62,500 nt of DNA from Butyrivibrio proteoclasticus B316 (GTDB lineage: Bacteria; Bacillota; Clostridia; Lachnospirales; Lachnospiraceae). Shown one piece after another: positions 42,939 through 51,634 of this stretch. Location: contig NC_014388.1 in the NCBI RefSeq assembly GCF_000145035.1, forward strand, positions 1 to 62,500, written 5' to 3'. The translations under genes were made by a program, and so were the position numbers. Each line of letters starts with the position of its first letter. Positions within the stretch are counted from its first letter, which is position 1. Under the pieces are notes generated by a model. That model was not told the origin of the DNA. It searched no databases and saw only the letters and a program-made list of their open reading frames with translations.

Positions 42939-42978
42939 CATGAAAACAGCCCCAACCCTGAGCCAGGATTGAGGCTGT
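42939..42978. repeat. 40-bp direct repeat, copy A
   Basis: These 40 bases are identical to 46707-46746. The copies lie about 3.8 kb apart, in the same orientation, either side of the AAA/HNH gene pair. Similarity continues at lower identity past 42978 (shared CGTTT and AGTTAA blocks). Each contains a terminator hairpin. Confidence 0.9.
42945..42978 (-). terminator. Minus-strand terminator, copy A, ending the HNH/AAA operon
   Basis: ACAGCC and GGCTGT enclose a nearly complete hairpin ending in loop AGC. The two C-A mismatches on the plus strand become G-U pairs in a minus-strand RNA, which then has an unbroken stem followed by TTTT. So it works for leftward transcripts. It sits between nadR and the HNH gene and may also shield the two convergent units. 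Confidence 0.8.
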
Positions 42979-42994
42979 CTTTACGTTTTAATTA

Positions 42995-43053
42995 GTTAAG
43001 TCCGATGATTCCGCCAACGATTCCAACATTAACAGGAACGCTGAATATTACTG
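42995..43053 (-). pseudogene. Degenerate 3' end of a DUF4342 gene
   Basis: On the minus strand this stretch reads VIFSVPVNVGIVGGIIGLN then stop. It matches residues VVFSVPVNVGIVGGIIGL of the complete DUF4342 protein at 46759-47148. At the DNA level about 47 bases (43003-43052) align with 46868-46917, with around five differences. The last ~34 residues of the intact protein are missing here. Upstream coding sequence is absent, replaced by the HNH gene. It is therefore a truncated copy, with the terminator still attached. Confidence 0.8.
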
Positions 43054-44093
43054 TTTATATCGTAGTGGAGTTTGCCAAGGATTGAGTCCTTGATATCAGA
43101 TTCTCGGATATCCCCATAGAGGAGCCTGTCTACCTCATCTTCAGACGAGAATAGTCCCTTGTAGGTATTCATAACTTGTTTTTTGTAGTCTTGAGAGAAA
43201 ATATGATGTTTGAGCAAGATGTCTTTGACCACGTCCGCATGGTTTTGGTAGATTTTTTCAAGCTGGAAAGTTTTGCAATTCTCCTCTAATCTATTTGCTT
43301 GCGTTTTGCTGCCGTGTTCATCCTCGGTATTGTAATTCAGAGTTACATTCAATTGATCCTTGCCAAGGCCTATACATTCTATGTAATTCTCAGGAGTATA
43401 TCCGAATGTGAGCAGAGCATTGATATCAATATGTTCATAGGGGTTTAGATTATTTTTGTAGTTAAATGGCTTCTGCCCCTTAAAGCTTGAATTACATGTG
43501 TTACAGGATGGCACCAGATTGTATATGGACATGGAAAAATATGGATATAGAGCCTTGGGCAGGAAATGATCAAGATCTGCCCTTGATCGACCTTTGGACT
43601 TCCCCATATATATCGTGTTGATAAAGGCTCTGTTGCAATATGGGCATACAGAAAGATCTAATTTCAGTAAAAAGGCATAAGCACCCCAGTTCTTTCTGGA
43701 TTCGCCGGGGCGAAAACTTTTTTTGGATTTATCGGTGGGATCTCTTTTTGCAAAATTTTCATATCCAAGAGCATCTAAAATCGCATTTGAAAAAGATCTG
43801 TTTTTTGACTGACATTCATTAAATGCTTCATTATAATCTCTTTTTATGACTTCAAGTTCTGATTTCATCTTTTCCGGAGTCATGAGAAAGATGGATTCGG
43901 TATATTTGGTATCATCGCCAAGAAGTTCAACCTGGGTGATGAGATAGTCTACCAGCGTTTTGATTTTTGGGTTTCCCTGATAGATCTTTCTTTTTCTTTT
44001 TAGCGCATTAAGCCTTGTTTTGATGTTAGACTCATTGTATATGTAGTCTCTATGATTTTGCAGTATTTCATCTGTGAGCTCTATTCTAATCAT
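43029..44093 (-). CDS. HNH endonuclease, PtuB-like component of an ATPase/HNH module
   Basis: Probable DNA nuclease and effector of the upstream ATPase gene. The 354-residue protein has a long helical N-terminal half (1-140) and an HNH zinc-finger core: C150 and C153 (SVCPYCNR), catalytic-type DLDHFLPK (His 176), then C197 and C200 followed by Asn 201 (SCNTCNSS). This matches the CxxC-DH-CxxCN order of Septu PtuB-type nucleases, but the protein is longer. GGAG precedes the ATG and the gap to the ATPase is 24 bases. Its last ~7 residues are read from the degenerate DUF4342 copy, so the original C-terminus may have been replaced. Confidence 0.85.
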   Translation of the reverse strand: MIRIELTDEILQNHRDYIYNESNIKTRLNALKRKRKIYQGNPKIKTLVDYLITQVELLGDDTKYTESIFLMTPEKMKSELEVIKRDYNEAFNECQSKNRSFSNAILDALGYENFAKRDPTDKSKKSFRPGESRKNWGAYAFLLKLDLSVCPYCNRAFINTIYMGKSKGRSRADLDHFLPKALYPYFSMSIYNLVPSCNTCNSSFKGQKPFNYKNNLNPYEHIDINALLTFGYTPENYIECIGLGKDQLNVTLNYNTEDEHGSKTQANRLEENCKTFQLEKIYQNHADVVKDILLKHHIFSQDYKKQVMNTYKGLFSSEDEVDRLLYGDIRESDIKDSILGKLHYDINSNIQRSC

Positions 44094-44117
44094 GCTTTAT
44101 TCTCCGCAATTTAGATC

Positions 44118-46610
44118 TTAATTCTTTTGATGTTCAGCTCTTTCTTCTTTCAAACGTCTGAGTCTTTCTTCGGTATACTTAATTTCTCGGTCCAGTACGC
44201 TGAGAGTACTGTTTTTTAGCTTTTCCTCGCGCATTTTCTCAAGCTTGCGGCTTACGAGACTATCACCAACAATATCTATTATTTTTTTATCAATTCCTTC
44301 TTCGTCGAGATAGTTCTCGTCATAGTTCAATCTATACAGCATTTCGTTGATCTTGGATTTGGCAAAGCTTCCTACTACTCCTTTGTCCATGAAAAACTCA
44401 TTTATTAAAAGAGTAGTGATATTGGTACCAAAGGTTTTTCCAAGAATGCTACTATCTCTTACAGTTAGGCCTTCTTCGTTTAAGCCTTCCAGACACAGAA
44501 TGTTCGTCCTTGGAAGGTCAGACAGTATAAATGGAGAATTGGTGGAGAGTATCAGCTGTATATCCTTATCTTTAAAGAAGTAGCTGCTCATTTTAAGGAA
44601 ATTTAACACAAAGTTTTTCTGTGCATCTGGGTGTAGATACAATTCACCTTCATCAACCATTATTAGAAGCTCGCTCTTTTCGCTATCTATCTGTTCTGCA
44701 AGATTTCCAAGCCTACCCACCATGTCGAAATGTCCGTTATATCCGGAGCAAATATCATCGTGGTCGATCACGATGCCAAATGTCTGAGGTTTACACTTTT
44801 CATCTGTAAAGTCATTGATAAAGGCAAAAAATTCATCGCGAACTTTTTTATATTCGATCTGAGCAAACAGTAAGGTATCATGATTACTGTCTGCTTCCTG
44901 CTTCTCAGCTACAAAATCTACAGCAGATTTCTCGCTTAGAGTCACGAAATCTGCGTAAGTGTGTGAGTACTTTTTTAAGATGTTATCTACTATTTTCAGC
45001 TTTTTGCCTTCACTTCCAGCTGCGCTCATTTTTTGTTCTGTCATATGATTGTCCTGCTTGGCATTAAAATCTTTTAACACCTTGTCGGAGTCAGCGTCAT
45101 CAGTATTACTGTCAGATACAAGATTGGAAGCAGCTTGAGAATATACCAATTCTTCTATTATCTTATCAAGAATGTCTACGATGTTGTCCTTGGTGTCCTC
45201 TAAATCTACATCTTGATAATCCAGTACTTCATTTTCTATAGAATACATTATTGCTCCGTATTCCCCTGCAAGATCATGAAAGGAATCTTCTGCAATAAGA
45301 TCTCTGCACTTTTCTATTTCATCAGCTAATTCGCATGTGAAATCCTCGTCAAAAAGATAGTCAGGGGCTTCGATGAGTCTTTCTCTATACTCCTTAAGGA
45401 TGGTTATAGCATAATCAAACTTGTCTGCAGATGGGGATTCATTTACAGGGTCATCGTTGCTTTCATTTTCGTAATAGTTTTCTTTTTCCGTACGGACATG
45501 TTTGAAAGAATCAAGCTTGATACTTTCAGCATATTTATGAAGAGAGAATCTGTCCGTTTCATTATTGAGTTTAGACCATATCTGCTGGCAGACTTCTCCA
45601 ACGCTCAGGTCAGATTCTTTTATTGAATCTATTATTGTTTCTTCCAGTAAAAGATATCCCAGCTCATTTTGAAAGGCTTCTCTAAGGACTTTTTTTGTTT
45701 TTTTGCCCTGCGCTGACTCTTTTGCCCTTTGATCATCAATACTATTTTTTAGCCGATCGAGTAAATGCTCATCATCCTTAATGTCTGAATAAAGAGCATC
45801 TTTTTCCATATAATAATCCAACAGTGATATTTTTAATTTATCAGGAAAGTCGAACATTAAGGCATTATTTGTGGACAGGTCGGGATATTTGGCCATGAGC
45901 GCTACACGTTTAAGTATTTCGTTTTCCTTAAAGTCAGCAATCCCAAATTCATCGCGGATAAGATTGTCAGGAGCCATGCTTCTGATATTTCTTACAAATT
46001 CGTTTAGCATTTTGTTGGTGCAGATATCATCCAGATTGCTGGCTGTCTGTAACGGAGATGCTTTGTCAAAGACACCGGAAAAATAGATCTGCTTTTTCTT
46101 TTTCAACATATCTTTTTCTGGAAGTACTATTACATTTTTGTCGTAACCATGTGCTTTCAAGCTTGTATTAATATTGTCCAGAGTCTTGTTTTTATAAAAA
46201 TTGTGGATGTTTGTAGTGATAAACAACTGCTTGTCATCCAAGTTTTCATGAATCATAACGTAGCTGTACTGCGAAAGAGATGCATTGGAATTTTTGTCTT
46301 CTCTTAGAACATTGCTGATCATTCTAAGAACTGAAGTTTTGCCTGCGCTGTTACGACCAACAATTGCAGATATTTCGCGAACACCGGTGTTAATAACCGG
46401 CATATCTGAACTATATTCTTCATCTTCTTTGGAGAATCTGACAGTTTTATAGAAATCATAGATATATTCAGAAGTTTTTTTGGTAACTACAAGATAGGGC
46501 CACTCATGACCACTTTTTTTCATCTCATAAAAAAACGGCCCGCCAAGATTGATATTGATAGGAACCTTTATATCATTATATTCAGTAAGGCCAATATACC
46601 GTATTACCAT
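44118..46610 (-). CDS. Large AAA/ABC-type ATPase, PtuA-like component of an ATPase/HNH module
   Basis: Predicted sensor and motor of a defence-type module. From ATG 46610 (AAAGGGGACGGGG site) it has 830 residues. Walker A GRNSAGKTS is at about 85-93 after an N-terminal strand set typical of SMC/OLD-like ATPases. The Walker B segment MVDEGELYLHPDAQ is near 652, followed by the switch region LILSTNSPFILSDLP. In between, a ~450-residue helical, acidic insert (about 190-640) separates the two ATPase halves. The chain ends in a charged coiled coil. No TOPRIM nuclease domain is visible, unlike OLD proteins. Its partner is the HNH gene 24 bases downstream. It is larger than known PtuA. Confidence 0.85.
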   Translation of the reverse strand: MVIRYIGLTEYNDIKVPININLGGPFFYEMKKSGHEWPYLVVTKKTSEYIYDFYKTVRFSKEDEEYSSDMPVINTGVREISAIVGRNSAGKTSVLRMISNVLREDKNSNASLSQYSYVMIHENLDDKQLFITTNIHNFYKNKTLDNINTSLKAHGYDKNVIVLPEKDMLKKKKQIYFSGVFDKASPLQTASNLDDICTNKMLNEFVRNIRSMAPDNLIRDEFGIADFKENEILKRVALMAKYPDLSTNNALMFDFPDKLKISLLDYYMEKDALYSDIKDDEHLLDRLKNSIDDQRAKESAQGKKTKKVLREAFQNELGYLLLEETIIDSIKESDLSVGEVCQQIWSKLNNETDRFSLHKYAESIKLDSFKHVRTEKENYYENESNDDPVNESPSADKFDYAITILKEYRERLIEAPDYLFDEDFTCELADEIEKCRDLIAEDSFHDLAGEYGAIMYSIENEVLDYQDVDLEDTKDNIVDILDKIIEELVYSQAASNLVSDSNTDDADSDKVLKDFNAKQDNHMTEQKMSAAGSEGKKLKIVDNILKKYSHTYADFVTLSEKSAVDFVAEKQEADSNHDTLLFAQIEYKKVRDEFFAFINDFTDEKCKPQTFGIVIDHDDICSGYNGHFDMVGRLGNLAEQIDSEKSELLIMVDEGELYLHPDAQKNFVLNFLKMSSYFFKDKDIQLILSTNSPFILSDLPRTNILCLEGLNEEGLTVRDSSILGKTFGTNITTLLINEFFMDKGVVGSFAKSKINEMLYRLNYDENYLDEEGIDKKIIDIVGDSLVSRKLEKMREEKLKNSTLSVLDREIKYTEERLRRLKEERAEHQKN

Positions 46611-46706
46611 TTCCCCGTCCCCTTTTAAGTAATAGTGCAAATTAAGTATATTTTAGCACTCGGGCGAGACATTTACTATGAGGTTTGAGTTGTGATTCAT
46701 GAATGC

Positions 46707-46746
46707 CATGAAAACAGCCCCAACCCTGAGCCAGGATTGAGGCTGT
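46707..46746. repeat. 40-bp direct repeat, copy B
   Basis: Identical to 42939-42978. This copy is in its native place, 13 bases after the stop of the complete DUF4342 gene. Confidence 0.9.
46713..46746 (-). terminator. Minus-strand terminator, copy B, of the DUF4342 gene
   Basis: The same hairpin as copy A. Read leftward it has full pairing through G-U pairs and ends in TTTT, before the ATPase gene's upstream region begins. Confidence 0.85.
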
Positions 46747-46758
46747 ATTTGCGTTTGA

Positions 46759-47148
46759 TCAGTTAATTCCGTCGATGGTTCCGTCTTTGTGTACAACTTC
46801 AAGTTTGCATCCAAGACCGAATGCTGCAACTGAACCGGCAATCAATGCCCACGGAGCAGCAGCCAGACCGATAATTCCTCCAACGATACCAACATTAACA
46901 GGTACGCTGAATACTACTTCATCACCTTTTTTGATCTGGATTCTGTCAACATTGCCATCTTCAACCTTCTTTTTAAGCTTGTCGATCAGTTCCTTGATAT
47001 CATCACTGATTTCTTTTGAATCCGGCTGAATAAGCTTTATAGCTGCATCTACATCTCCGTCAGTTTTAACGAGGGCTTCCTTTGCAGCCTTAAAATCCAC
47101 ACCTGTCTCTTCCATAACCTTCTCTACTGCCTGTAATGTTATTTCCAT
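46759..47148 (-). CDS. DUF4342 protein with an N-terminal UBA-like domain
   Basis: A 129-residue protein. Residues 1-40 look like a UBA/TS-N fold as in EF-Ts (EKVMEETGVDFKAAKEALVK, then DGDVDAAIKLI). A charged helix (about 47-62) leads to a DUF4342 region (about 68-120), with VPVNVGIVGGIIG and a hydrophobic AAPWALIAGSVAAFGLG that could insert in a membrane. Function unknown. The ATG has an AAGGAGAATAA site on the minus strand. The end is marked by terminator copy B. A truncated relative of its 3' end lies at 42995-43053. Confidence 0.85.
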   Translation of the reverse strand: MEITLQAVEKVMEETGVDFKAAKEALVKTDGDVDAAIKLIQPDSKEISDDIKELIDKLKKKVEDGNVDRIQIKKGDEVVFSVPVNVGIVGGIIGLAAAPWALIAGSVAAFGLGCKLEVVHKDGTIDGIN

Positions 47149-47353
47149 ACGTTTATTCTCCTTTTGATCAAAACCATTGTTATCAGTTACTTGTTTATGT
47201 AATCATTGTACGATAGTCGGGATAACGATTATATACCAATTTTGGAAAAATAAATGGAATATTTCGCACAATTTGCAAATTAGTCTGTTTATTTGCGATA
47301 AATATAGAGTATAGTAAATATGAGTGTGATCATTCATTCTATCGGGGGATTCT

Positions 47354-48286
47354 ATGGATAATACCAATCTTAAAATCACAGAACTTATAGAAAATATGCA
47401 AAAAAGGCTGTTAGGCAAGGATGAGGTGATAAAGAGTGCAGTGACTTGTCTTATTGCTGGAGGACATTTGCTTCTTGAAGATGTTCCGGGAGTTGGCAAA
47501 ACATCTCTTGCCAAGGCGCTTGCAGACTCTGTTTCAGTTTCTTTTTCCAGAATACAGTGCACGCCTGATACCACACCTTCAGACATTACAGGCCTTTCTA
47601 TATATAGTCCCGCCAGGGAAAGCTTTCAGGTGGTTCCGGGACCGGTGTTAAATAACATTGTCCTTGCGGATGAGCTCAACAGAACGTCTCCCAAGACGCA
47701 GTCTGCGCTATTGGAAGTTATGGAAGAGCACAGGGTAACAATTGATGGGCATGAGTATCCTGTACCTGAGCCGTTTATGGTCATTGGAACACAGAATCCT
47801 TCTGATATGGCAGGTACATATCCGCTTCCGGAGTCTCAGCTGGACAGGTTTATGATCAAGCTTTCGCTCGGATATCCGAATTCGGCCGCTTCAGAGGATA
47901 TAGCAAGGCGCTTTTTGAGCGGTGAATTACATGATAAGACTACTCCGGTCCTGTCAGGACAGGATATTATCAGTATGCAGAGGGAAGCCGGTAAGGTTAG
48001 CATTCATGACAACCTTAGAACCTATGCGGTCAGTATAATAGAGGCAACTAGAAATAAGGCAGAGATTTCATGTGGGGCCTCTACAAGAGCTCTTTTGGCT
48101 ATGCTGCGGTGCTCTCAGGCGCTGGCTTATATGGAGGGGCGTGATTACTGCATTCCGGAGGATATTGCAAATGCTGCCAGATTAACGATTCCGCACAGAC
48201 TTATTCTTACCGCAGAGGCGAGGCTTAGCCGCGTTACTAAGACAGATATGGTTAAAAAGATACTTGAACAAGTGAAGGTTTCATGA
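47354..48286 (+). CDS. MoxR-family AAA+ ATPase
   Basis: Chaperone-like ATPase that acts with DUF58 and other proteins in maturation of complexes or envelope stress. The 310-residue protein has Walker A VPGVGKTS (44-51), Walker B IVLADELNR and the RTSPKTQSALLEVMEE segment typical of MoxR. The sensor GTQNPSDMAGTYPLPESQLD is intact and a C-terminal lid follows. GGGGG lies 5 bases before the ATG. The stop overlaps the start of the DUF58 gene by 4 bases. The 205-base upstream gap shows only a weak promoter (TTGCGA at 47293). Confidence 0.93.
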   Translation: MDNTNLKITELIENMQKRLLGKDEVIKSAVTCLIAGGHLLLEDVPGVGKTSLAKALADSVSVSFSRIQCTPDTTPSDITGLSIYSPARESFQVVPGPVLNNIVLADELNRTSPKTQSALLEVMEEHRVTIDGHEYPVPEPFMVIGTQNPSDMAGTYPLPESQLDRFMIKLSLGYPNSAASEDIARRFLSGELHDKTTPVLSGQDIISMQREAGKVSIHDNLRTYAVSIIEATRNKAEISCGASTRALLAMLRCSQALAYMEGRDYCIPEDIANAARLTIPHRLILTAEARLSRVTKTDMVKKILEQVKVS

Positions 48287-49353
48287 AAATTAAAGTTCAG
48301 AAGTGGAAGTTCATAATTTATCTTGTGGTTGTGGCAGCATGCTTTGCATTTGCCAGTTTTTACGGCGGCCCGGTAGCTTTTGCCTGGTTGTACGGAGTTT
48401 TGTTACTCATTCCGGTTTCAATACTATATATTTTTGTAAACAATAGTTTCCTTCGAATTTATCAGGAAATTGAGGTTCATAAACTCACAAAAGGCGAAGT
48501 GCATAGTTACAGAGTGGCTATAGACAATGAGGGAATACTACCGATTCACAGGATGAAGTTATATCTCTATGAGGACAGGTGTGACCTGTATGAAATTGAA
48601 AATGGTCAGGAGATATCTCTAAGAATCCATGAGAAAAAAGAGCTCTCATCAGGTATAAACTGCAGATATTCGGGGGCATATAATGTTGGAGTTGAATGTG
48701 TTTCTTTTGCAGATCCATTCGGAATTTATACAATAACTATTGATATTCCATATTCCTTTAGAGCTATTGTCAGCCCAAGGATTACTGATATGGCAGACCG
48801 AGTTCTTGATATTGAGAATCAGTATAATAGCACTGGCCTTAAGAGCCCGAGGCTGGTAGAAAATACCCCGGGAAGCGATATTAGGCCATATCAAAGGGGA
48901 GATTCTCTTAATTCGATAAACTGGAAACTATCTGCAAGATTATCTGAGCTGGTTTCCAGAGTTCCTGACAAAATGGAAAAAAGAAGTGTTACTCTTCTTT
49001 TACAGGCAGTTAATGTGCCTGAAAGAGAGCAGGACACAGCTTTTCTTAAAAAGAGGGATTTTTTCCTGGAGTTTGCAGTATCAGCTGCCTGGCACTTTGC
49101 CAATCAGGGGGTTCCTGTCAGGATTATTTATCCATCAGGGAAAATAAGTGAAAGCTTCGTTGACTCTTATGAAAGCTTTCTGGAATTTTATGACATTATT
49201 GCAGATAGCATATTCTATAGCTCCAGTGAAGAATTCGATGAGCTTATCAAAAGGACATATGACGTGAGGAATGGCGTGTATGAAGGGGATACATGGATTA
49301 TCATCAGAGAAAACCCTGAGCCGGGAGAGGATTACTACCTTATTTGCGGATGA
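48283..49353 (+). CDS. DUF58-domain protein
   Basis: Membrane-associated partner of MoxR ATPases. The 356-residue protein has two N-terminal membrane helices (about 9-28 and 33-52), a beta-rich extracellular-like part, and the DUF58 signature near 198-215 (DIRPYQRGDSLNSINWKLSA) before a von Willebrand-like C-terminal region. Starts inside the MoxR gene with ATGA overlap, so translation is coupled. It belongs to the three-gene MoxR-DUF58-transglutaminase set. Confidence 0.9.
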   Translation: MKIKVQKWKFIIYLVVVAACFAFASFYGGPVAFAWLYGVLLLIPVSILYIFVNNSFLRIYQEIEVHKLTKGEVHSYRVAIDNEGILPIHRMKLYLYEDRCDLYEIENGQEISLRIHEKKELSSGINCRYSGAYNVGVECVSFADPFGIYTITIDIPYSFRAIVSPRITDMADRVLDIENQYNSTGLKSPRLVENTPGSDIRPYQRGDSLNSINWKLSARLSELVSRVPDKMEKRSVTLLLQAVNVPEREQDTAFLKKRDFFLEFAVSAAWHFANQGVPVRIIYPSGKISESFVDSYESFLEFYDIIADSIFYSSSEEFDELIKRTYDVRNGVYEGDTWIIIRENPEPGEDYYLICG

Positions 49354-49366
49354 AATCAGGATTCAT

Positions 49367-51559
49367 ATGTTTGTTTTTTCTCTGGTTTCCATATTTACGG
49401 AAATTTTTATAACTATGCGAGGAGACGTTGCAGACTTAAGGCGTGAAGAGTTTTCTTTGTTTGTAATTGGTTTCTTTGCTCTATTTAGCGCGATGGAATA
49501 TGTCTTTGGCGTTTTTGTCAGCAGGCTGACATCTGTTTTTACGTCGCTTATTCCTGCGCTTCTTTTATTTTTACTTCTTAGAAATAATGCATTAATCCCG
49601 CATATAGAACTAGCGATGGCGGTAGCAGTGATAATAAGGCTTCTCTTTGCACTTATGACTTATAAGGAGCAGGTTATTACCTGGGGAGCCTTTGTATTAT
49701 CTGCAGTGGCTGTTTATCTGTGCCTTATCAGAAAAACTTTTGACGGTGCTGTTTTTACTGATAAGCTATTATTTGTCTGTCTTGCAGCCCTTGTTCTATC
49801 GTCTTCCCAAAGACTTTTTTGTGAGAAAAAGAATAATGCATTTCCCTTCTACTATTTTGTCATCATTTCTTTCTTTTCGTTAATTCTTCCCATGAAAACA
49901 GAGCCCATTGACTGGACAAAGGCTATAGAAGTAGGTGAAAGAATAGTTTCAGGGTTCAAAGATGCAGCTGATAATGCGTCATATTATCTTTCTTTCGTGT
50001 TTAAAGATGATTCATATACAGCCGGATACAGTTCTTTTGACGTAACGGGAGACCGCGTGGGAAAGTCTGACAAGGTACAGCTATTACTTGAAACTAATGA
50101 GAAGCCCTTTTTTATTTTTAAGGATGAAGAAACAGGGGCTAATATGAAGATGCGCAGAAATGTATATCTGTCCGGTGGAAGGGGAGTGGAAGCTGCAAAC
50201 GTTGTAAGATACTTAAATTTTCTGCATTCGCAGGGGGCAGACAGGGAAGTAGCGGCTCTTTTTTCACAATTATCACGTGTAAATATAGAATATGTGTATC
50301 TTGATACTCAGGATGAAATTGCGCCGATCAACTCTTATGTACTGACAAATGAAGGGAGAAAAATCGAGGCAGGCGTATCCGGGACACAGCATAAAAAAGG
50401 CTACAGGCTGCAGGCAAGATTTCTGGATATTGATTATGGAAGCCCTTATCTTATTAGTATGCTGGAGAATTCACCGACTGCCTTAAAGGAAGAGGATATG
50501 TCTTTTGCTGAGGCTAATAGCTATATGCAGGAAATATACAATATGCCTCTTGATAGCATTATGACAGAAGCTGAATATGAGAGGGCTGTGAAGATAGATG
50601 AAGAGTATTTGAAGGGATATACAGATACAGCGGGTTCCTCTGAGAGGATGAAGGATCTGGTAAAAGAGCTGACGAATGGAAGTGTCAGTGAATATGAGAA
50701 GTGCAAAAATATTGAAACCTATCTGCGTCAATATCCATACAGCACTGATACTGCCGGTGGACATGAGCCTGGCTCAAATATGAGTACTGCTGAGGGAATG
50801 GCTGATATTGCTGACAGATTTTTGTTTGAAACGCAAAAGGGTTATTGTGTTCATTATGCTTCTTCTATGGTGATGCTCCTAAGACTTGCGGGAATATCGG
50901 CCCGTGTGTCAGTGGGATACAGGTATGCTTACCCATTTGAACAAATGGAAACTTATTCTGTTGGGAGTAACTGTGCGCATGCATGGCCTGAAGCTTATCT
51001 TCAGGGCTTTGGCTGGATGCCTTTTGAGCCTACAAGTGCCTATATGACAGCGGCAGATTTTTCTTGGCATAGAGTCGCGGCGCCTGATAAAAAGGAAATA
51101 GGGAAAAATACGGTATATGAGCAGCCAAGTATCCCGGATATCCCGGAAGTTATCAAGCCTGAACCCGTGGAGCAGGAGAATAATACGGCTACGACGCAGA
51201 TTCTTATGATTGCTGCAATTGTGGCCCTTAGTATTATTTTGTTAATAGTTCTTTTAATAGCCGGGACGATTGTGATCAGAAATATCGTTTATAGGCGTGG
51301 AAATAATGAAAAAAGGCTTTCCATGGATGTGGAGATGATAAAAAGGGTACTGAGAAAGCTATATAAAGGTGATTTTACAGATAGAGGCCTTTTGTCAGAT
51401 TATGTAGAGATAGCGCCGTTTGATCATCAGGCAGAAATAAAGAAAGTATTTGATATTTATTACAGAAGCATTTATGCAAGCACAGAGAGCAGGCATGTTT
51501 CCGTGGATGAGGCGGAAATGGCCAGATTACTGAGATTAAAGCTGTCTAATTTGCAATAA
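49367..51559 (+). CDS. Transglutaminase-like membrane protein (TgpA type)
   Basis: Third member of the MoxR/DUF58 operon. From ATG 49367 it is about 730 residues. The N-terminal ~190 residues hold six or so membrane helices. An extracytoplasmic region then carries the transglutaminase fold with the catalytic Cys in GYCVHYASSMVMLL and His in CAHAWPEAYLQGFGW, followed by the Asp-equivalent in FEPT. One C-terminal membrane helix (QILMIAAIVALSIILL) leads to a cytoplasmic tail. Activity is unknown for the family (possibly peptide cross-linking or cleavage). The longer frame from 49271 overlaps DUF58; the exact start is uncertain. Confidence 0.87.
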   Translation: MFVFSLVSIFTEIFITMRGDVADLRREEFSLFVIGFFALFSAMEYVFGVFVSRLTSVFTSLIPALLLFLLLRNNALIPHIELAMAVAVIIRLLFALMTYKEQVITWGAFVLSAVAVYLCLIRKTFDGAVFTDKLLFVCLAALVLSSSQRLFCEKKNNAFPFYYFVIISFFSLILPMKTEPIDWTKAIEVGERIVSGFKDAADNASYYLSFVFKDDSYTAGYSSFDVTGDRVGKSDKVQLLLETNEKPFFIFKDEETGANMKMRRNVYLSGGRGVEAANVVRYLNFLHSQGADREVAALFSQLSRVNIEYVYLDTQDEIAPINSYVLTNEGRKIEAGVSGTQHKKGYRLQARFLDIDYGSPYLISMLENSPTALKEEDMSFAEANSYMQEIYNMPLDSIMTEAEYERAVKIDEEYLKGYTDTAGSSERMKDLVKELTNGSVSEYEKCKNIETYLRQYPYSTDTAGGHEPGSNMSTAEGMADIADRFLFETQKGYCVHYASSMVMLLRLAGISARVSVGYRYAYPFEQMETYSVGSNCAHAWPEAYLQGFGWMPFEPTSAYMTAADFSWHRVAAPDKKEIGKNTVYEQPSIPDIPEVIKPEPVEQENNTATTQILMIAAIVALSIILLIVLLIAGTIVIRNIVYRRGNNEKRLSMDVEMIKRVLRKLYKGDFTDRGLLSDYVEIAPFDHQAEIKKVFDIYYRSIYASTESRHVSVDEAEMARLLRLKLSNLQ

Positions 51560-51634
51560 ATGATGTTTATTAAAAACAGGCAAAAAAATAATATAATGAT
51601 ATAGATAAAATTTTTTTTCAGAAAGGCAATTACT

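Noticed and set aside
44118..46700. Retron linked to the AAA/HNH genes
   Set aside because: No reverse-transcriptase motif (YxDD) or msr/msd-like RNA is present between the module ends.
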